Below are positions 49,060 to 59,091 of a DNA stretch of 64,000 nt, piece by piece. Position numbers and translations under genes: made by a program. The stretch is from positions 5,059,501-5,123,500 of the forward strand of contig NZ_CP077092.1 in the NCBI RefSeq assembly GCF_014268585.2, read 5' to 3'. The notes under the pieces were generated by a model. The model was not told where the DNA came from, did no database searches, and saw only the letters and a list, made by a program, of their open reading frames with translations. Numbering within the stretch: the stretch's first letter is position 1; each line of letters opens with the position of its first letter. The DNA is from Pseudomonas iranensis (GTDB lineage: Bacteria; Pseudomonadota; Gammaproteobacteria; Pseudomonadales; Pseudomonadaceae).

Positions 49060-49137
49060 ATGAAAACCTCTCACACCCTCATTCAGCTTCGCCAGCACCG
49101 CAGCCTGTGCCTCGTCAGCGCACGACTGCCAGGCTGA
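49060..49137 (+). promoter_or_regulatory. Possible leader peptide upstream of leuA
   Basis: A 25-codon frame ([19 protein letters not shown]...RLPG) starts at 49060 and ends 89 bases before leuA. Five of 25 codons are Leu (CTC, CTT, CTG, CTC, CTG), which fits control by charged leucine tRNA. A small hairpin, GGCCG...CGGCC at 49188-49205, follows, but without a T tract, so a classical attenuator is not shown. Together with the REP pair, this accounts for most of the 461-bp gap. Confidence 0.45.
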
Positions 49138-49226
49138 ATCGCTGCGCCTCGTCCCACGCTTTTCCAAGAACATTCGTTCAACCGGCAGGCCGCCTCTTTT
49201 CGGCCCAGACAACAAGGAATTTCCCG

Positions 49227-50906
49227 ATGAGCATGCTCAAAGACCCGTCTTCGAAATACCGCGCGTTTCCCGTCATCAACCTGCCTGATCGCACCTGGCC
49301 GTCGAAGACCATCGACGCCGCGCCGATCTGGTGCAGCTCCGACCTGCGTGACGGCAACCAGTCGCTGATCGAGCCAATGGACGCGGCGAAGAAGCTGCGC
49401 TTCTGGAAAACCCTGGTGCAGGTCGGCGTGAAGGAGATCGAAGCGTCGTTCCCGGCCGCGTCGCAAACCGACTTCGACTTCGTGCGTACCCTGATCGAAG
49501 AAGGCCACATCCCCGACGACACCACCATTCAGGTGCTGACCCAGGGTCGTGAAGACCTGATCGAGCGCACTTTCGAATCCCTGCGCGGGGCGAAGAAAGC
49601 CATCGTTCACCTGTACAACGCCACTTCGCCTTCTTTCCGTCGCATCGTCTTCAACCAGGACAAGGACGGCATCAAGGCCATCGCCGTCAACGCTGCCAAG
49701 CTGTTCGTCAAATACGCAGCCATGCAGCCGGAAACCGAGTGGACCTTCGAATACTCGCCGGAAACCTTCAGCGCTACCGAGCTGGAATTCGCCAAGGAAG
49801 TCTGCGACGCCGTGATCGAGGTGTGGAACCCGACGCCTGAGCACAAGATGATCCTCAACCTGCCGGCCACGGTTGAATGCGCGACGCCGAACGTTTACGC
49901 CGACCAGATCGAGTGGTTCGGTCGCAACATCAACCGTCGTGACAGCGTGATCATCAGCCTGCACACCCACAACGACCGTGGCACCGGCGTCGCGGCCACC
50001 GAGCTGGGCCTGATGGCCGGCGCCGATCGCGTCGAAGGCTGCCTGTTCGGCAACGGCGAACGCACCGGTAACGTCGACCTCGTCACCGTCGCGCTGAACA
50101 TGTACACCCAGGGCGTCGACCCTGAGCTGGACTTCTCCGACATCGACGGCGTGCGCAAAGTTGTCGAAGAGTGCAACCAGATCCAGGTGCACCCGCGTCA
50201 TCCGTACGTTGGCGACCTGGTACATACCGCGTTCTCCGGTTCGCACCAGGACGCAATCCGCAAGGGCTTCGCCCAGCAGAAACCGGACACCCTGTGGGAA
50301 GTCCCGTACCTGCCGATCGACCCGGCCGACATCGGTCGCAGCTACGAGGCGGTGATCCGCGTCAACAGCCAGTCGGGCAAGGGCGGCATCGCTTACTTGC
50401 TGGAACAGGAATACGGCATCAGCCTGCCACGTCGCATGCAGATCGAGTTCAGCCAGGTCGTACAGCGTGAAACCGATCGCCTGGGCCTGGAGATGACCGC
50501 CAAGCAGATTCACTCGCTGTTGATCAGCGAATACTTGCAGGCCAATACGCCGTATGCGCTGGTCAGCCATCGTTTGCAGGAAGAGAACGGCAACAGCGCC
50601 GTCGAAGTGGAAGTGGCGAGCAAAGGTCAGGGCGAAACCAACCTGCACTGGCGCGGCAAGGGCAACGGCGCGCTGGAAGCACTGGTCGCCGGCCTGCCGA
50701 TTCCGGTGGAAATCATGGACTACAACGAACACGCGATCGGCGCGGGCACCAATGCCAAAGCAGCGGCCTACATCGAACTGCGGGTGAACGGTGAACGTGC
50801 GGTGCACGGCGTGGGTATCGATGAAAACATCACCACTGCGAGCTTCAAGGCGCTGTTCAGCGCGCTGAATCGCTCGTTGAGCCAGCCAGAGGCGAAAGCG
50901 GCGTAA
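49227..50906 (+). CDS. leuA: 2-isopropylmalate synthase
   Basis: The ATG at 49227 has AAGGA upstream; the longer open frame overlaps the leader region. The 559-residue enzyme has the HMGL-like TIM barrel with [26 protein letters not shown] and [11 protein letters not shown], the metal and substrate sites, then a C-terminal allosteric domain that senses leucine. It is of the longer type found in yeast-like and Pseudomonas LeuA. It condenses acetyl-CoA with 2-ketoisovalerate, the first committed step to leucine. Confidence 0.97.
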   Translation: MSMLKDPSSKYRAFPVINLPDRTWPSKTIDAAPIWCSSDLRDGNQSLIEPMDAAKKLRFWKTLVQVGVKEIEASFPAASQTDFDFVRTLIEEGHIPDDTTIQVLTQGREDLIERTFESLRGAKKAIVHLYNATSPSFRRIVFNQDKDGIKAIAVNAAKLFVKYAAMQPETEWTFEYSPETFSATELEFAKEVCDAVIEVWNPTPEHKMILNLPATVECATPNVYADQIEWFGRNINRRDSVIISLHTHNDRGTGVAATELGLMAGADRVEGCLFGNGERTGNVDLVTVALNMYTQGVDPELDFSDIDGVRKVVEECNQIQVHPRHPYVGDLVHTAFSGSHQDAIRKGFAQQKPDTLWEVPYLPIDPADIGRSYEAVIRVNSQSGKGGIAYLLEQEYGISLPRRMQIEFSQVVQRETDRLGLEMTAKQIHSLLISEYLQANTPYALVSHRLQEENGNSAVEVEVASKGQGETNLHWRGKGNGALEALVAGLPIPVEIMDYNEHAIGAGTNAKAAAYIELRVNGERAVHGVGIDENITTASFKALFSALNRSLSQPEAKAA

Positions 50907-50923
50907 TCGACCGCTGAAATGCG

Positions 50924-50957
50924 AAAGGCCCCGGAGTGTGAACTCCGGGGCCTTTTT
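50924..50957 (+). terminator. Rho-independent terminator of leuA
   Basis: AAAGGCCCCGGAGT and ACTCCGGGGCCTTTTT form a 14-bp perfect stem with a GTGA tetraloop and a T tract. Confidence 0.95.
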
Positions 50958-50963
50958 CTTTGC

Positions 50964-51065
50964 GATCGTTCCCACGCTCCGCGTGGGAATGCAGCCCGTG
51001 ACGCTCCGCGTCACTGGACGCAGAGCGTCCCTTGAGGCATTCCCACGCGGAGCGTGGGAACGATC
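50964..51065. repeat. 102-bp element with perfect 29-bp terminal inverted repeats
   Basis: The left end (50964-50992, starting GATCGTTCCCACGCTCCGCG) and right end (51037-51065) are exact reverse complements over 29 bp. Each arm itself contains the hairpin CCCACGCTCCGCGTGGG. The 44-bp centre holds two more hairpins, GTGACGCTCCGCGTCAC and GGACGCAGAGCGTCC. There is no room for a gene. It resembles a MITE or a clustered REP-like element. Confidence 0.88.
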
Positions 51066-51086
51066 AGACATGTGGAATGCATTTCC

Positions 51087-51115
51087 CTGTGGGAGCGAGC
51101 CTGCTCGCGAAGGCG
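51087..51115. repeat. Single REP element
   Basis: One forward core, CTGTGGGAGCGAGCCTGCTC followed by GCGAAGGCG, lies without its usual mirrored partner, just after the 29-bp inverted-repeat element. Confidence 0.85.
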
Positions 51116-51136
51116 TCCTGACAGGCGCTGGGAGTA

Positions 51137-51928
51137 TCAGGTGAACTCAAACGTGTCGGCATCCAGATTCGCCGGAAAGCGCTCGCGATACGCCGCCAAC
51201 GGCGCCGCTTCCACAATTACCTTGAACACGCCATCCGCCTCCCCCGCCGCCAGCAACGTCTCGCCCTGGAAATCCAGCACCTGACTGTCGCCGGTATAGG
51301 CGAAGCCTTTGCCGTCGCTGCCCACCCGGTTTACCGCTGCCACGTAACAGAGATTTTCAATCGCTCGTGCCGGCAGCAGGCGGTTCCAGTGCAGACGCCG
51401 TGCGCCCGGCCAATTGGCGGTGTACAGCAGCAGATCGGTGTCCTGCGCGTCCCTGCTCCACACCGGGAAGCGCAGGTCGTAGCAGATCAGCGGACGAATC
51501 CGCCAACCCTTGAGCTCGAACTGCACCTGCCGCTCGCCGGGCGTGTAATGGTTGTGCTCGCCGGCCATGCGGAACAGGTGCCGCTTGTCGTAATGCAGCA
51601 CTTCGCCGTCTGGCCGCGCCCAGAGCAAGCGGTTGCGATGGCTGCCGTCGGCCGCCTGAATGATCACGCTGCCAGTGATGACCGCATCGAACTTCGCCGC
51701 CTGCGCCCGCAGCCATTTGCTGGTCGGGCCGTTTTCGGCTTCGGCGAGGGTTTCCGATTCCATCGAGAATCCGGTGGTGAACATCTCCGGCAGGATGATC
51801 AGATCGGCGCCACGGGCCTGTTCCAGCAGCAGCTCGAAATGCTCGAGGTTGGCCTGGCGGTCGTGCCACGCCAGGCTGGTCTGGATCAGCGCCAGGGTCA
51901 GGTCTGGCAATGCACTCAGATCACGCAT
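51137..51928 (-). CDS. yafV: Omega-amidase, nitrilase family (YafV-like)
   Basis: The 263-residue enzyme shows the nitrilase triad: E48 in ILPEMFTTGF, K115 in HYDKRHLF and C149 in LICYDLRFPVW. The YDKRHLFRMAGE and CYDLRFP contexts fit YafV/Nit2 omega-amidases, which hydrolyse 2-oxoglutaramate and 2-oxosuccinamate. Its start overlaps the end of the aminotransferase gene by 13 bases, so the two work together: the transaminase makes the keto-amide and the amidase makes the step irreversible. Confidence 0.9.
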   Translation of the reverse strand: MRDLSALPDLTLALIQTSLAWHDRQANLEHFELLLEQARGADLIILPEMFTTGFSMESETLAEAENGPTSKWLRAQAAKFDAVITGSVIIQAADGSHRNRLLWARPDGEVLHYDKRHLFRMAGEHNHYTPGERQVQFELKGWRIRPLICYDLRFPVWSRDAQDTDLLLYTANWPGARRLHWNRLLPARAIENLCYVAAVNRVGSDGKGFAYTGDSQVLDFQGETLLAAGEADGVFKVIVEAAPLAAYRERFPANLDADTFEFT

Positions 51929-53064
51929 AGTTTCGCCGCCGCTTCACGCAGCGTCTCCTCGCGTTTGGCAAAGCACAGGCGTATCAGGCGCTGGCCTTGC
52001 GGTGGATTCTGGTAGAACACCGACACCGGAATGCTCGCGACACCGTGCTCGCGGGTCATCCACATGGCCATGTCGACATCATTGAGATCCGGACGGATCT
52101 GCAAATAATCGACCAATTGGAAATAGGTGCCGGTGACCCGGGTAAAACTGAAGCGCGACGGCGCGAGCAGATCGCAGAACAGATCGCGCTTGGTCTGATA
52201 GAAACCCGGCAGCTCATCAACGTGCTCCGGGTGCTCGGCCATGTAATCGGCCAGCGCGTACTGCAGCGGCGTGACGCCACAGAAACTGACGTACTGATGG
52301 ACCTTGCGCAGCTCGGCCGTCAGCGCTGGCGGGGCGACGACGTAGCCGGTTTTCCAGCCGGTGACGTGGTACGTCTTGCCGAACGAGCTGACCACGAACG
52401 CGCGCTGATACAGCTCTTCATGGGCCAGCACGCTGACATGCGGCACGCCGTCGAAGACCAGGTGTTCGTAGACTTCGTCGCTGATCAGATAGATGTCGCG
52501 ATCACGGATCAACGCCGCCAGTTGATCGAGCTCGGCGCGGCTGATCAATGCGCCGCTGGGGTTATGCGGGGTGTTGATGACGATCATTTTCGTCCGCGGG
52601 CTCAGGGCCGCGGCGAGCTGGTCGAAGTCGATGGCGAAATCGACCGGATTCAGTTGTACATGCACGCAACGACCACCCGCCAGCTCCGTTGCCGGTGCAT
52701 AGCTGTCGTAGCACGGATCGAAGACGATGACTTCGTCGCCGCTGTGGATAACGGCCTGAATCGCGCAGAAGATCGCCTGAGTCGCGCCGGGCGTTACCGT
52801 CACTTCGTGATCGGCATCGACAGTCACGCCGTAGCTGCGGGTGATCTTGGCCGCGATCTGCTGACGCAACGCCGGCAATCCGGTCATTGGTGAATACTGG
52901 TTATGGCCACTGGCGATATGCCGCCCGACCGCATCACGCAACGACTGCGGGCCGTCGAAATCCGGGAAACCCTGGGACAGGTTGATCGCGCCGGTCTGCG
53001 CCGCGAGCTGAGACATCTGCGTGAAAATAGTGATGCCGACATTCGGCAGCTTGCTGGTGATCAT
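51916..53064 (-). CDS. ybdL: Methionine/glutamine aminotransferase (YbdL-like, class I PLP)
   Basis: Start 53064 (MITSKLPNVGITIFTQMS) gives 382 residues; the open frame runs further upstream without support. NLSQGFPDFDGP at the N terminus, NTPHNPSGALI, DEVYEHLVFDG and the PLP-binding K230 in SSFGKTYHVTGWKTGY are as in YbdL and kynurenine aminotransferase/glutamine transaminase K. It should transaminate methionine, its keto acid and aromatic amino acids. The overlap with the omega-amidase indicates the glutamine transaminase pathway, also used to recover methionine from its 2-oxo acid. Confidence 0.9.
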   Translation of the reverse strand: MITSKLPNVGITIFTQMSQLAAQTGAINLSQGFPDFDGPQSLRDAVGRHIASGHNQYSPMTGLPALRQQIAAKITRSYGVTVDADHEVTVTPGATQAIFCAIQAVIHSGDEVIVFDPCYDSYAPATELAGGRCVHVQLNPVDFAIDFDQLAAALSPRTKMIVINTPHNPSGALISRAELDQLAALIRDRDIYLISDEVYEHLVFDGVPHVSVLAHEELYQRAFVVSSFGKTYHVTGWKTGYVVAPPALTAELRKVHQYVSFCGVTPLQYALADYMAEHPEHVDELPGFYQTKRDLFCDLLAPSRFSFTRVTGTYFQLVDYLQIRPDLNDVDMAMWMTREHGVASIPVSVFYQNPPQGQRLIRLCFAKREETLREAAAKLCVI

Positions 53065-53138
53065 CGGGGGTTCTCTGCTCAACACCCGGCTCTGACGACG
53101 GCGCGGGAGAGCCCGAGGATAGCCCATCCGGCGCCCAT

Positions 53139-53165
53139 AAAAAAAGGGCGCCAAACGGCGCCCTT
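53139..53165 (-). terminator. Terminator after der
   Basis: On the minus strand, AAGGGCGCC and GGCGCCCTT form a nine-bp stem with a GTTT loop, followed by a run of T. It lies 67 bases after the der stop. Confidence 0.9.
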
Positions 53166-53231
53166 CTCTCATTGAACAAACCCAATCCCCTCACCACGAA
53201 AGCCCCACACAAAATTGTGCAGGGCCTCGGA

Positions 53232-54704
53232 TCACTTCTTGTCGCGGCGCTTCTTGCTGGCTTTCTTGTTGTGCGACATCAAGCGACGCTTCTTGTTGAC
53301 CTGGCGGTCGGTCAGCGTGTTCTTGTTGCCTTCGTACGGGTTCTCGCCGCCCTTGAACTCGATGCGGATCGGCGTACCAACCAGCTTCAGCACACGACGG
53401 TAAGTGTTCTCCAGATAGCGCACATACGACTTCGGCACTTTCTCGATCTGGTTACCGTGGATCACGATGATCGGCGGGTTCGCACCACCCAAGTGAGCGT
53501 AACGCAGCTTGATCCGGCGGTTGTTGACCATCGGTGGCGCGTGCTCGCCCACCGCATCTTCGAGAATCTGGGTGAGGCGGTTGGTAGGCCAGCGGGTAAC
53601 CGCGGACTTGAACGAGTTCTGCACCGAAGCGTAGAGGTTGCCCACGCCCGTGCCGTGCAGGGCCGAGATGAAGTGAATGTCGGCGTAGTCGACGAAGAAC
53701 AGCCGGCGTTGCAGCTCGACTTTGACGAAGTCGCGTTCGCTCGGCGTCATGCCGTCCCACTTGTTGATCGCGATGACCAGCGCACGACCGGATTCGATCG
53801 CGAAGCCCAGCAGGTTCAGGTCGTGATCGACCACACCCTCGCGGGCGTCCATCACGAAGATCACCACGTTGGCGTCTTTGATCGCCTGCAGGGTTTTGAC
53901 CACGGAGAATTTTTCGACTTCTTCGTGGATCTTGCCGCGCTTGCGCACACCGGCGGTGTCGATCAGCGTGTACTTCTCTTCATTGCGCTCGAACGGAATG
54001 TAGATGCTGTCGCGGGTGGTGCCCGGCTGGTCATACACGATGACCCGGTCTTCACCGAGCATGCGGTTGACCAGGGTCGACTTGCCGACGTTCGGACGAC
54101 CGATGATGGCAATCTTGATCCCGTCTTTTTCGCTCGGACCAGGAATACGCTTGGCTTCCTCGCCTTCGGCAACGACTTCTTCCTCTTCGCCTTCAGCCGG
54201 CTCGTCATCATCGCGCGGGAATTCGCTCAGAGCGGCTTCCAGCAATTGCGTGATGCCACGGCCGTGGGCGCCGGCGATCGGGATCGCGTGGCCCATGCCC
54301 AGCGGGGCGAATTCGGCGCGGGCCATTTCCGGGTCGATGTTGTCGACCTTGTTGGCGACCACGTGGGAACGCTTGTTACGTTTGCGCAAATGCTCGGCGA
54401 TCATCTGGTCGGCAGCGGTAAAACCGGCCTTGGCATCTACCAGAAACAGCACCACATCGGCTTCTTCGATGGCCAGCAGCGACTGCTCGGCCATTTTTTC
54501 GTCCATACCATGTTCGTCACCGGAGATACCGCCGGTGTCGATCAGAATGTAGGAACGCCCTTGCCACTTGGCCTCACCGTACTGGCGATCACGGGTCAGA
54601 CCGGACAGGTCGCCGACGATGGCGTCACGCGTCCTGGTCAGGCGGTTGAACAAGGTGGACTTGCCGACGTTCGGTCGGCCCACCAGGGCGATTACGGGAA
54701 CCAT
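53232..54704 (-). CDS. der: Ribosome-associated GTPase Der (EngA)
   Basis: The start at 54704 ([17 protein letters not shown]) has GGAGAG upstream and gives 490 residues. Two tandem GTPase domains each have the P-loop GRPNVGKST, followed by DTGG/DTAG and NKVD/NKWD motifs. An acidic linker ([14 protein letters not shown]) separates them, and a KH-like domain with a Lys/Arg-rich tail ends the protein. Der is essential for assembly of the 50S subunit. It follows bamB in the usual gene order, with a terminator-like hairpin between them. Confidence 0.97.
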   Translation of the reverse strand: MVPVIALVGRPNVGKSTLFNRLTRTRDAIVGDLSGLTRDRQYGEAKWQGRSYILIDTGGISGDEHGMDEKMAEQSLLAIEEADVVLFLVDAKAGFTAADQMIAEHLRKRNKRSHVVANKVDNIDPEMARAEFAPLGMGHAIPIAGAHGRGITQLLEAALSEFPRDDDEPAEGEEEEVVAEGEEAKRIPGPSEKDGIKIAIIGRPNVGKSTLVNRMLGEDRVIVYDQPGTTRDSIYIPFERNEEKYTLIDTAGVRKRGKIHEEVEKFSVVKTLQAIKDANVVIFVMDAREGVVDHDLNLLGFAIESGRALVIAINKWDGMTPSERDFVKVELQRRLFFVDYADIHFISALHGTGVGNLYASVQNSFKSAVTRWPTNRLTQILEDAVGEHAPPMVNNRRIKLRYAHLGGANPPIIVIHGNQIEKVPKSYVRYLENTYRRVLKLVGTPIRIEFKGGENPYEGNKNTLTDRQVNKKRRLMSHNKKASKKRRDKK

Positions 54705-54724
54705 GCGGCTCTCCACTTCGTTAT

Positions 54725-54760
54725 TTCAGAAAATACAAAAGCCGCTGCGAGGCAGCGGCT
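54725..54760 (-). terminator. Terminator-like hairpin between bamB and der
   Basis: AGCCGCTGC and GCAGCGGCT form a perfect nine-bp stem with a three-base loop; on the minus strand TTTTGTATTTT follows. It could limit read-through from bamB into der, or be partial. Confidence 0.8.
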
Positions 54761-54839
54761 GGTGCTCGGGGCAACACCCGGGGGCGCTGCAAACCCTGCT
54801 GATGCAGGGCCGCTTGGGGATGAACCCCAAGCATAGTTG

Positions 54840-55991
54840 TTACTTGATGGTCAGGGCTTCCAGTTTGCCGCTGTTGCCATACACATAAATCGTGTCGCCC
54901 ACCACCAGCGGACGGGCACGCAGGCCGTCGCTGTCGATGCGCTCACGGCCGACGAAACGACCGTCGACCTGACTCAGCAGATGCAGATAACCTTCCAGGT
55001 CACCCACAGCTACGTAGCTGGAGAACACTTCCGGTGCCGACAGTTGACGGCGAGCCAGCGAGTCGTTGCTCCACAGTGCGGTGGTGGAACGCTCGTCGAC
55101 GCCTTCAACGGTGCCCGAGGACAGGCTCACGTAGACGCTGCCGAAACCCTGAGCGATACCGGCGTAGCTCGACGCATCGCGCTGCCACAGTTGACGACCG
55201 CTTTCCAGGTCCAGTGCCGCAACGCGACCCTGATAGCTGGCCACGTACAGAGTGCCGCCGGACAGCAGCAGACCGCCGTCGATGTCGACCACGCGCTCCA
55301 GTTCCGAACGACCCTGTGGAATGGCGATGCGTTGTTCCCACACCGGCACGCCGTTGGAGATGTCCAGCGCGACCACTTTACCGGTCGACAGGCCAGCTAC
55401 CGCCAGGCGGTTGGTGACCAGCGGAGCACTGGTGCCACGCAGGGTCAGGACCGCCGGGGTGCTGTCATACACCCAGCGCTGGTTGCCGGTGGCAGCGTCC
55501 AGACCGATCAGACGATCGTCCTGGGTCTGCACAACGACCACGTCGCCATTGTTGGCCGGCGGCGCGAGGACTTCACTGTTGACGCGGGCACGCCACTTCT
55601 CTTCACCGTTGCTGGTGTCCAGAGCGACGACTTCGCCACGCAGGGTACCGATCAGTACCAGACCGTAACCCACGCCAACGGCGCCGGAGACAGGCAGTTC
55701 CAGATCCTGGTCCCACTTCACGTCGCCATTGCTGCGATCCATGGCCATTACGACACCGGTAACATCGGCGGCGTAGATGGTGTCACCGTCGATCGCCGGC
55801 ACCAGCATGTTGTAGGTTTCGCCCTGACCGTCACCGATCGAGCGGCTCCACTGCTTCTGCAGAACCACTTCTTCTTTGAAGTCGGTCAGTTCGGCCGGTG
55901 GCAATTCTTTCTTGCTGTTGCTGCTGCAACCCGCGGCCAGAAGGGCCAGAGCCAGCAATGCTGCATGCTTCCAACGGATCACGTCACGCAT
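54840..55991 (-). CDS. bamB: Outer-membrane protein assembly factor BamB
   Basis: The ATG at 55991 overlaps the end of the yfgM-like gene by eight bases. The 383-residue precursor is a lipoprotein (LLAAGC, C22). The mature part is an eight-bladed PQQ-like propeller with repeated blade ends such as GEVVALDTSNGEEKWRA and GRVAALDLESGRQLWQRD. BamB helps BamA fold and insert outer-membrane proteins. It follows yfgM, as in E. coli. Confidence 0.96.
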   Translation of the reverse strand: MRDVIRWKHAALLALALLAAGCSSNSKKELPPAELTDFKEEVVLQKQWSRSIGDGQGETYNMLVPAIDGDTIYAADVTGVVMAMDRSNGDVKWDQDLELPVSGAVGVGYGLVLIGTLRGEVVALDTSNGEEKWRARVNSEVLAPPANNGDVVVVQTQDDRLIGLDAATGNQRWVYDSTPAVLTLRGTSAPLVTNRLAVAGLSTGKVVALDISNGVPVWEQRIAIPQGRSELERVVDIDGGLLLSGGTLYVASYQGRVAALDLESGRQLWQRDASSYAGIAQGFGSVYVSLSSGTVEGVDERSTTALWSNDSLARRQLSAPEVFSSYVAVGDLEGYLHLLSQVDGRFVGRERIDSDGLRARPLVVGDTIYVYGNSGKLEALTIK

Positions 55992-56625
55992 CCCCTTTGG
56001 CCAGGTCGTCGAGCTTGATTTGAAGGCCACCGACCGCCGCTTCATCCGACAGTGCCGCCTTGGCTTTTTGATACGCCTTGTTCGCGTCATCGGTACGGCC
56101 CAAGCGCACCAGCAGGTCGCCCTTGAGTTCTTCGCGAGTGGCCAGGAACGCTTTGTCGGCATCGCCGTCGAGCAGTTTCAGGGCGTCTTCGGCCTTGTCC
56201 TGCGCGCCCAGCACCTGCGCCAGACGCTGACGGGCGATTTCGCCCAGCGCCGGGTTGGCCGGCTTGTCGACGATGGCTTTGAGTTCGGTTGCCGCGTCGT
56301 CCAGCTTGCCGCTGTCGACCGCCACTTTGGCGACGAACAGGCTGCCGTATTGCGCGTAGGCCGAACCGCCGTATTCGCTGTTGAGCTTGCCGGCCAGATC
56401 CGCAACGCGGGCGGCATCAGGCTTGCCGTCAGGCGTCAGCGTGGTTTCCAGCAATTGCTGATAGAGCACCGAGGCGCCTTGCGACTGGTTGCTCTGGTAT
56501 TTGTGATATGCCTGCCAGCCGAACACGATGACCAGCGCCAACAGGCCGCCGGTGACCAGAGGTTTGCCGTTGCGTGTCCACCAGTCCTTCAAATCCGCCA
56601 ACTGTTCGTCTTCGGTACTCGACAC
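55984..56625 (-). CDS. yfgM: YfgM-family ancillary SecYEG translocon subunit (TPR)
   Basis: The 213-residue protein has a short cytoplasmic head with the family pattern DEQLADLKDWWTRNGKPL, one membrane helix (about 20-40) and a periplasmic tetratricopeptide region. YfgM works with PpiD at the SecYEG translocon to guide outer-membrane proteins. The overlap with bamB and closeness to hisS match the order in E. coli. Confidence 0.93.
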   Translation of the reverse strand: MSSTEDEQLADLKDWWTRNGKPLVTGGLLALVIVFGWQAYHKYQSNQSQGASVLYQQLLETTLTPDGKPDAARVADLAGKLNSEYGGSAYAQYGSLFVAKVAVDSGKLDDAATELKAIVDKPANPALGEIARQRLAQVLGAQDKAEDALKLLDGDADKAFLATREELKGDLLVRLGRTDDANKAYQKAKAALSDEAAVGGLQIKLDDLAKGDA

Positions 56626-56666
56626 CCCAATACTCCTTAATCGCTAAATCGGCTGTTAAGACAGCT

Positions 56667-57956
56667 TCAACCCTGCACGACGCAGGTGGCCAGGTGAGCG
56701 GCGAGCGCATCCCAGGCAATGCTTTGTTGTTCGCCCTGGCCACGCAGGGGTTTGAAACCTACCACTTGCTGGGCCATTTCGTCGTCACCGAGGATCAATG
56801 CGTACAGTGCACCGCTCTTGTCGGCCTTCTTGAACTGGCTTTTGAAACTGCCGGCGCCGGCATTGACTTGCAGGCGCAGGTTTGGAAGTTCATCGCGAAC
56901 CCGTTCGGCCAGGGCCAGACCGGCCAGCTCGGCTTCTTCACCGAAGGCGCAGAGGTAGACGTCGACCTGACGGGAAATTTCCTGCGGGATCTGCTCAAGG
57001 GTTTCGAGCATCAACACCAGACGCTCGATGCCCATGGCGAAACCGACACCCGGGGTTGGCTTGCCGCCCATCTGCTCGACCAGACCGTCGTAACGGCCGC
57101 CCGCGCACACGGTGCCCTGGGCGCCGAGCTTGTCGGTGACCCATTCGAAAACGGTTTTGCTGTAGTAATCGAGGCCGCGCACCAGTTTCGGGTTGAGCAC
57201 GTAAGGAATGCCGACGGCATCCAGACGCGCCTTCAGGCCCTCGAAGTGAGCGCGGGACTCGTCGTCGAGGTAATCGGCCATTTTCGGCGCATCGACCAGA
57301 ACGGCCTGAGTGTCGGCATTTTTCGTGTCGAGCACGCGCAGCGGGTTGGTTTTCAGACGACGCTGGCTGTCTTCATCGAGCTTGTCGTGGTGCGCCGAGA
57401 GGTACTCGACCAGCGCTTCACGATAGCGACCACGGGATTCGCTGGTGCCGAGGCTGTTGAGTTCGAGCTTGACCGCATCGCGAATGCCCAGCTCGCCCCA
57501 CAGGCGCCAGGTCATGATGATCAGTTCGGCGTCGATGTCCGGACCGTCGAGGTTGAACACCTCCAGACCGATCTGGTGAAACTGACGATAACGGCCTTTC
57601 TGCGGACGCTCGTGGCGGAACATCGGGCCGATGTACCAGAGTTTCTGCACCTGACCGCCGCCAGTGATGCCGTGTTCGAGCACTGCGCGCACGCAGGCCG
57701 CAGTGCCTTCCGGACGCAGGGTCAGCGAGTCGCCGTTGCGGTCTTCGAAGGTGTACATCTCTTTTTCGACGATATCGGTGACTTCGCCGATCGAGCGCTT
57801 GAACAGCTCGGTGAACTCGACGATCGGCATGCGGATCTGCTTGTAACCGTAGTTATCCAGCAGACGCGCCACAGTGCCTTCGAAATAACGCCACAGCGGG
57901 GTCTGTTCGGGCAGGATGTCGTTCATGCCACGAATGGCTTGCAGAGACTTGCTCAC
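56667..57956 (-). CDS. hisS: Histidyl-tRNA synthetase
   Basis: This is the 429-residue class II synthetase. Motif 1 lies near [12 protein letters not shown], motif 2 at [19 protein letters not shown], the His-binding [15 protein letters not shown] in the middle, motif 3 at [11 protein letters not shown], and the C-terminal anticodon-binding domain ends the chain. It charges tRNA-His. It sits 22 bp after ispG in the same operon. Confidence 0.98.
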   Translation of the reverse strand: MSKSLQAIRGMNDILPEQTPLWRYFEGTVARLLDNYGYKQIRMPIVEFTELFKRSIGEVTDIVEKEMYTFEDRNGDSLTLRPEGTAACVRAVLEHGITGGGQVQKLWYIGPMFRHERPQKGRYRQFHQIGLEVFNLDGPDIDAELIIMTWRLWGELGIRDAVKLELNSLGTSESRGRYREALVEYLSAHHDKLDEDSQRRLKTNPLRVLDTKNADTQAVLVDAPKMADYLDDESRAHFEGLKARLDAVGIPYVLNPKLVRGLDYYSKTVFEWVTDKLGAQGTVCAGGRYDGLVEQMGGKPTPGVGFAMGIERLVLMLETLEQIPQEISRQVDVYLCAFGEEAELAGLALAERVRDELPNLRLQVNAGAGSFKSQFKKADKSGALYALILGDDEMAQQVVGFKPLRGQGEQQSIAWDALAAHLATCVVQG

Positions 57957-57978
57957 AAAATTTCCTTAATTCGTTCGA

Positions 57979-59088
57979 TCAGCCGCGCGCGATAACGGCA
58001 GCGTCAGCTTCGACCTTTTCGGCCGCTTTCTGGCGGATCAGCTTTTCCAGCTCGTCCACCAGATTGTCATTCGTCAGCTTCTGCGACGGCTTGCCGTCGA
58101 TGTAAATCAGGTTGGGCGTGCCGCCGGTCAAGCCGATATGGGCTTCCTTGGCTTCGCCAGGGCCGTTGACCACGCAACCGATGACCGCGACATCCAGCGG
58201 CACCAGCAGGTCTTCAAGGCGCCCTTCCAGCTCGTTCATGGTTTTCACCACATCGAAGTTCTGCCGCGAGCAGCTCGGGCAGGCGATGAAGTTGATGCCA
58301 CGGGAACGCAGATGCAAAGACTTGAGAATGTCGTAACCGACCTTCACTTCCTCGACCGGGTCGGCCGCCAGCGAGATGCGGATAGTATCGCCAATCCCTT
58401 CGGCGAGCAGCATACCTAGGCCCACGGCGGATTTCACCGTGCCCGAACGCAAACCACCAGCTTCGGTGATGCCCAAGTGCAGCGGCTGAACGATTTCTTT
58501 CGCCAGCAAGCGGTAGGCTTCGACGGCCATGAACACGTCAGAGGCTTTCACGCTGACCTTGAAGTCCTGGAAATTCAGGCGTTCGAGGTGTTCAACGTGG
58601 CGCAGCGCGGATTCGACCAGCGCCGCCGGGGTCGGCTCGCCGTATTTCTTTTGCAGGTCTTTTTCCAGCGAACCGGCGTTGACGCCGATGCGGATCGGAA
58701 TGCCGCGATCACGGGCAGCATCGACCACGGCACGCACGCGGTCTTCGCGACCGATGTTGCCCGGGTTGATGCGCAGGCAGTCCACACCCAGTTCGGCCAC
58801 GCGCAAGGCGATTTTGTAGTCGAAGTGGATGTCAGCCACCAACGGCACTTTGACCAGTTGCTTGATCTTGCCGAACGCCTCGGCGGCGTCCATGTCCGGC
58901 ACCGAGACGCGAACGATGTCGACGCCGGCGGCTTCCAGACGATTGATCTGCGCCACGGTCGCAGCGACATCATTGGTATCGCTGTTGGTCATGCTCTGCA
59001 CAGCGATCGGCGCGTCGCCGCCCACCGGTACGTTGCCGACCCAGATCTTGCGCGATTCGCGACGTTTGATTGGAGATTCGCCGTGCAT
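57979..59088 (-). CDS. ispG: 4-hydroxy-3-methylbut-2-en-1-yl diphosphate synthase (flavodoxin)
   Basis: The 369-residue enzyme has the TIM-barrel part starting [15 protein letters not shown] with [12 protein letters not shown], and the C-terminal 4Fe-4S domain with cysteines in [11 protein letters not shown] and GCVVNGPGE. It performs the penultimate step of the MEP route to isoprenoids. Three bases separate it from rodZ upstream. Confidence 0.98.
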   Translation of the reverse strand: MHGESPIKRRESRKIWVGNVPVGGDAPIAVQSMTNSDTNDVAATVAQINRLEAAGVDIVRVSVPDMDAAEAFGKIKQLVKVPLVADIHFDYKIALRVAELGVDCLRINPGNIGREDRVRAVVDAARDRGIPIRIGVNAGSLEKDLQKKYGEPTPAALVESALRHVEHLERLNFQDFKVSVKASDVFMAVEAYRLLAKEIVQPLHLGITEAGGLRSGTVKSAVGLGMLLAEGIGDTIRISLAADPVEEVKVGYDILKSLHLRSRGINFIACPSCSRQNFDVVKTMNELEGRLEDLLVPLDVAVIGCVVNGPGEAKEAHIGLTGGTPNLIYIDGKPSQKLTNDNLVDELEKLIRQKAAEKVEADAAVIARG

Positions 59089-59091
59089 GAC

